DNA of 64,000 nt from Panopea generosa. Taxonomy: Eukaryota; Mollusca; Bivalvia; Adapedonta; Hiatellidae. A model generated the notes under the pieces. The model did no database searches, was not told the DNA's origin, and saw only the letters and a program-made list of their open reading frames with translations. The stretch covers positions 16,987,352 to 17,051,351 of the forward strand of contig CM055908.1 of the NCBI GenBank assembly GCA_029582155.1. Direction: 5' to 3'. How positions within the stretch are numbered: position 1 is the stretch's first letter; each line of letters begins with the position of its first letter. Positions 61,670-64,000 of the stretch are shown here, one piece after another. Position numbers and translations under genes: made by a program.

Positions 61670-62470
61670 ACACCGTGTTGAGTGTTGAGGACACTCTATG
61701 TGGGTAACAACATGTAAATGGCAAACACTAACACTAACAGTATAACACAAACGAAGACAGGCGGTCCGGCAGATAACTTGAGTGGAGTAACTAACTCATT
61801 ATCTAGTGACATGTTATTTTGGATACTATCCAATACTTTATATAAACTAATAGATATACAATAAAATCGACCTTTATTAGAAGTAAAATAGTTTGAGTCG
61901 TGGATCGTTATTATGTAATACAAGATGTTTTTTGTTAATACCTCACCGAAAACCTGTCTTATATTCTTGTTATGAAATAAATTTCAAAACTACTTAAAAT
62001 TGTATACATATAGTATATGGATTACATGGATATTGTATTTGAAATAATTTTAAAACGGTCCACAGTTTTGTATACTACTATCCTTCGAAATATTACTAAT
62101 TTTCTTGTACTTGTTAAATTAGGTTTCAAAAATTCAGCCCTATGATGTTTAGAACTACGAGACGACAATCTGCTTTATTTTCATCTTTATGATAACAATA
62201 TTTTGCTTAACATTGTGGTATACACGTCTACTATTAAAACATAATTGTCTTTTTCTTCAGTTTATTTAGTTATAGCAACAAAGAAAAACTTGTGTAAGTA
62301 AGGGTAAACACGACAATTTCTTAAATTGTACCGAACAAAACTATATATAATACAAATATGGTGTTAAAAGCATTCGGATAAGTTTGCGTCTGTATTGGAC
62401 TAGATAGCAGTGATGTTAATTTAAATTTAGAAGTTTTCATTTAGACAAATCTGACATTGCAGTTTGTTGG
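61670..62470. other. AT-rich intergenic DNA
   Basis: No exon recognised. Confidence 0.4.
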
Positions 62471-62475
62471 TGCAG

Positions 62476-62647
62476 AGTTTTGAAGGTTATAATTACTAAG
62501 GACAAAATTTACAAGTTGGCTTCTTCAAACGGAATCCAAAGGAGACGTCAGCAAACTAGTTTGATAGAACCGTTATATTTTGATAAAATATGTAAAGAGA
62601 AGCAATGTCCTCGGAATGACCACCTGATTGATAAAATAGAATATAGG
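62476..62647 (+). CDS. Candidate internal exon, hydrophilic, family unknown
   Basis: An acceptor-like cagtttgttggtgcag ends at 62475, and a moderate donor gtcagt starts at 62648. The 172 bp are open in one frame, giving KVIITKDKIYKLASSNGI, RRRQQTSLIEPLYFDKI and CKEKQCPRNDHLIDKIEYR. The strongly hydrophilic, cysteine-containing composition is unlike neighbouring AT-driven frames. Without splicing, the frame continues to a stop at 62753-62755. I do not recognise the family. It could be a host exon or a decayed transposon ORF. Confidence 0.35.
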
Positions 62648-62759
62648 GTCAGTAAACTCGCATTTTCACACACACAAATTAGACTAAAAAACAAAAATAT
62701 TTCTCCAAGGTATATTGTGTTCTCACACAACAAAAATATTAATCCATTAACATAAATGT

Positions 62760-64000
62760 GTTCTTTGTTCTATATAAGATAATGTCTAGACTTTCCACGG
62801 TAAAAACATCCACAGAGAATACTGCTTTTAAATTGTTTTAATTTATAGCAGGAATATATCCGCACATAAAAATTCACAATAACTGGTAGGTTGACCAGCG
62901 TGATTTTAAAGAAAGTGCAGTGACAACCTAAGATTTAAAAGAAAAATAGAAGTCCACAAATGCTCACAAGTACATGCATCTGTTAAAATCCTATAAAATT
63001 CACTTTTTTACACCAGCGATATCTTAATGCAGTATATTTTATACCTTTACTCATCTGCAGCAAGAAATCACAGCCCCTATGAACCATTTTGAAAATATTT
63101 CAAACCAAGATACATTAAGACATTTTTAAGTGCAATAATTTGATACCGTGATAAAAAGGGATACGACTGTGTAGTGAGACCTTAAGCATCGAAAATTGAC
63201 CTCTTACAATGGTATATTGTGTTTAAATTTAGATTGTATTAAAGAATATTTGTTTGATGGTAACTATATGATTATTACCGGCTTAATATATGTGTCATAT
63301 ATGCAGATGCACCTCACATACATTTAGCATATTTTTTCTGACACTACATATAGATTCAACAGTGGTACCACTGGTTGACAGATATTTCATCACATTGTAA
63401 GCCTAGTTTTGCTCGAAGGAGAATGTCAAAATGGGAACCGATTACTTTTACGTTTTCATCAGCTTGAGAGGTGCATTTGTTTTGTTTTGTTTTTTTTAAA
63501 CACGAATTAAAATTTATCAAAATCACACATATCCTTCTCTGTGTATAATCTTCGACTAAATCTGTGATTTTTAAGTAGTCCATGTTTGCTGTTAATAAAT
63601 TATATACGTAAGGAGATCGTGGAGATAGATCGTATAGACACCTTTATTGGGACAGTGTTATTGGTGAAGGGTTAATAGAAATTAAATTTGTATCAGCCAT
63701 TATATTAATCTGATCAGCCTAATACACGAATAATATATATGTGTGAATATAGTACCCGCGTTACAAAGTTGATAAATTTAAATTGCTGATTACGATAATA
63801 ATATTTTAATGGACATTATATAAATTTTACGTGATATATCAAAGTGCCTACCTGGTGACTGTGTATCGGTATCGGTATCTTTATTACTGATCTTGTGCAT
63901 TGACAAAATTTGTTCTAAATTATATAGTTTCGCAGGTGTTTAATTTATACTTAAGGAACTCACATTCAGTTCATGATCAAGACATATATAAAACTTCTTA
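62760..64000. other. AT-rich intergenic DNA to the window end
   Basis: No gene recognised. A short triple ggtatc/atcggt repeat with atctttattactgat near 63865-63895 may be the edge of a mobile element. Confidence 0.35.

Overview
This window looks like repeat-dense, AT-rich animal DNA. It is most probably from a bivalve or related mollusc. There is no bacterial gene organisation: no closely packed long reading frames, ribosome-binding sites or operons. Instead there are isolated spliced exons, tRNA-derived SINEs in several families, short terminal-inverted-repeat elements, a 5'-truncated non-LTR retrotransposon and many minisatellites. The mollusc call rests on recalled resemblance of a 165-bp repeat (TGACCTTGACCTTTGAG core) and of the SINE and LINE sequences to elements common in bivalve genomes. 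No search was run.

The only protein-coding exon I recognise with confidence is at 3557-3895 (+). It is the last coding exon of a fibroblast growth factor of the FGF8/17/18/24 type. The rest of that gene should lie upstream of the window, because no earlier FGF exon was recognised in 1-3556. Weaker spliced-looking exons occur at 53838-53957 (-), 54799-55047 (+), 58395-58454 (+) and 62476-62647 (+). A decayed LINE C-terminus lies at 40651-41163 (-).

Layout: 1-180 SINE; 300-1265 a 47/51-bp minisatellite; 1.3-3.5 kb upstream intron or flank; 3.56-3.9 kb the FGF exon, then several kb without genes, including a cluster of CRE-like sites at 7.73-7.91 kb; 10.76-11.0 kb a (CTGT)n tract; 12.1-15.2 kb two foldback elements and a 165-bp repeat; 15.7-23.4 kb two copies of a MITE, SINEs, GAGCTC foldbacks and a 67-nt near-perfect hairpin; 24.2-26.25, 27.5-29.75 and 32.15-34.73 kb three minisatellite arrays; 37.1-37.45 kb simple repeats; 38.3-38.8 kb SINE fragments; 40.5-41.2 kb the LINE; 43.8-48.5 kb a 97-bp satellite array interrupted by a SINE; 49-59 kb AT-rich DNA with candidate exons and a tRNA-Lys primer-binding-site-like sequence; 59.4-61.7 kb two further minisatellites, one split by an insertion of about 950 bp.

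The six large arrays together cover about 13 kb, roughly a fifth of the window. Most reading frames here are by-products of these arrays or of AT-rich spacer, so they are not listed as genes. No multi-gene system (defence locus, operon or CRISPR array) was found. The most unusual things are the hairpin at 17867-17933, the arrays whose monomer length changes abruptly, their higher-order duplications, and the foldback families.
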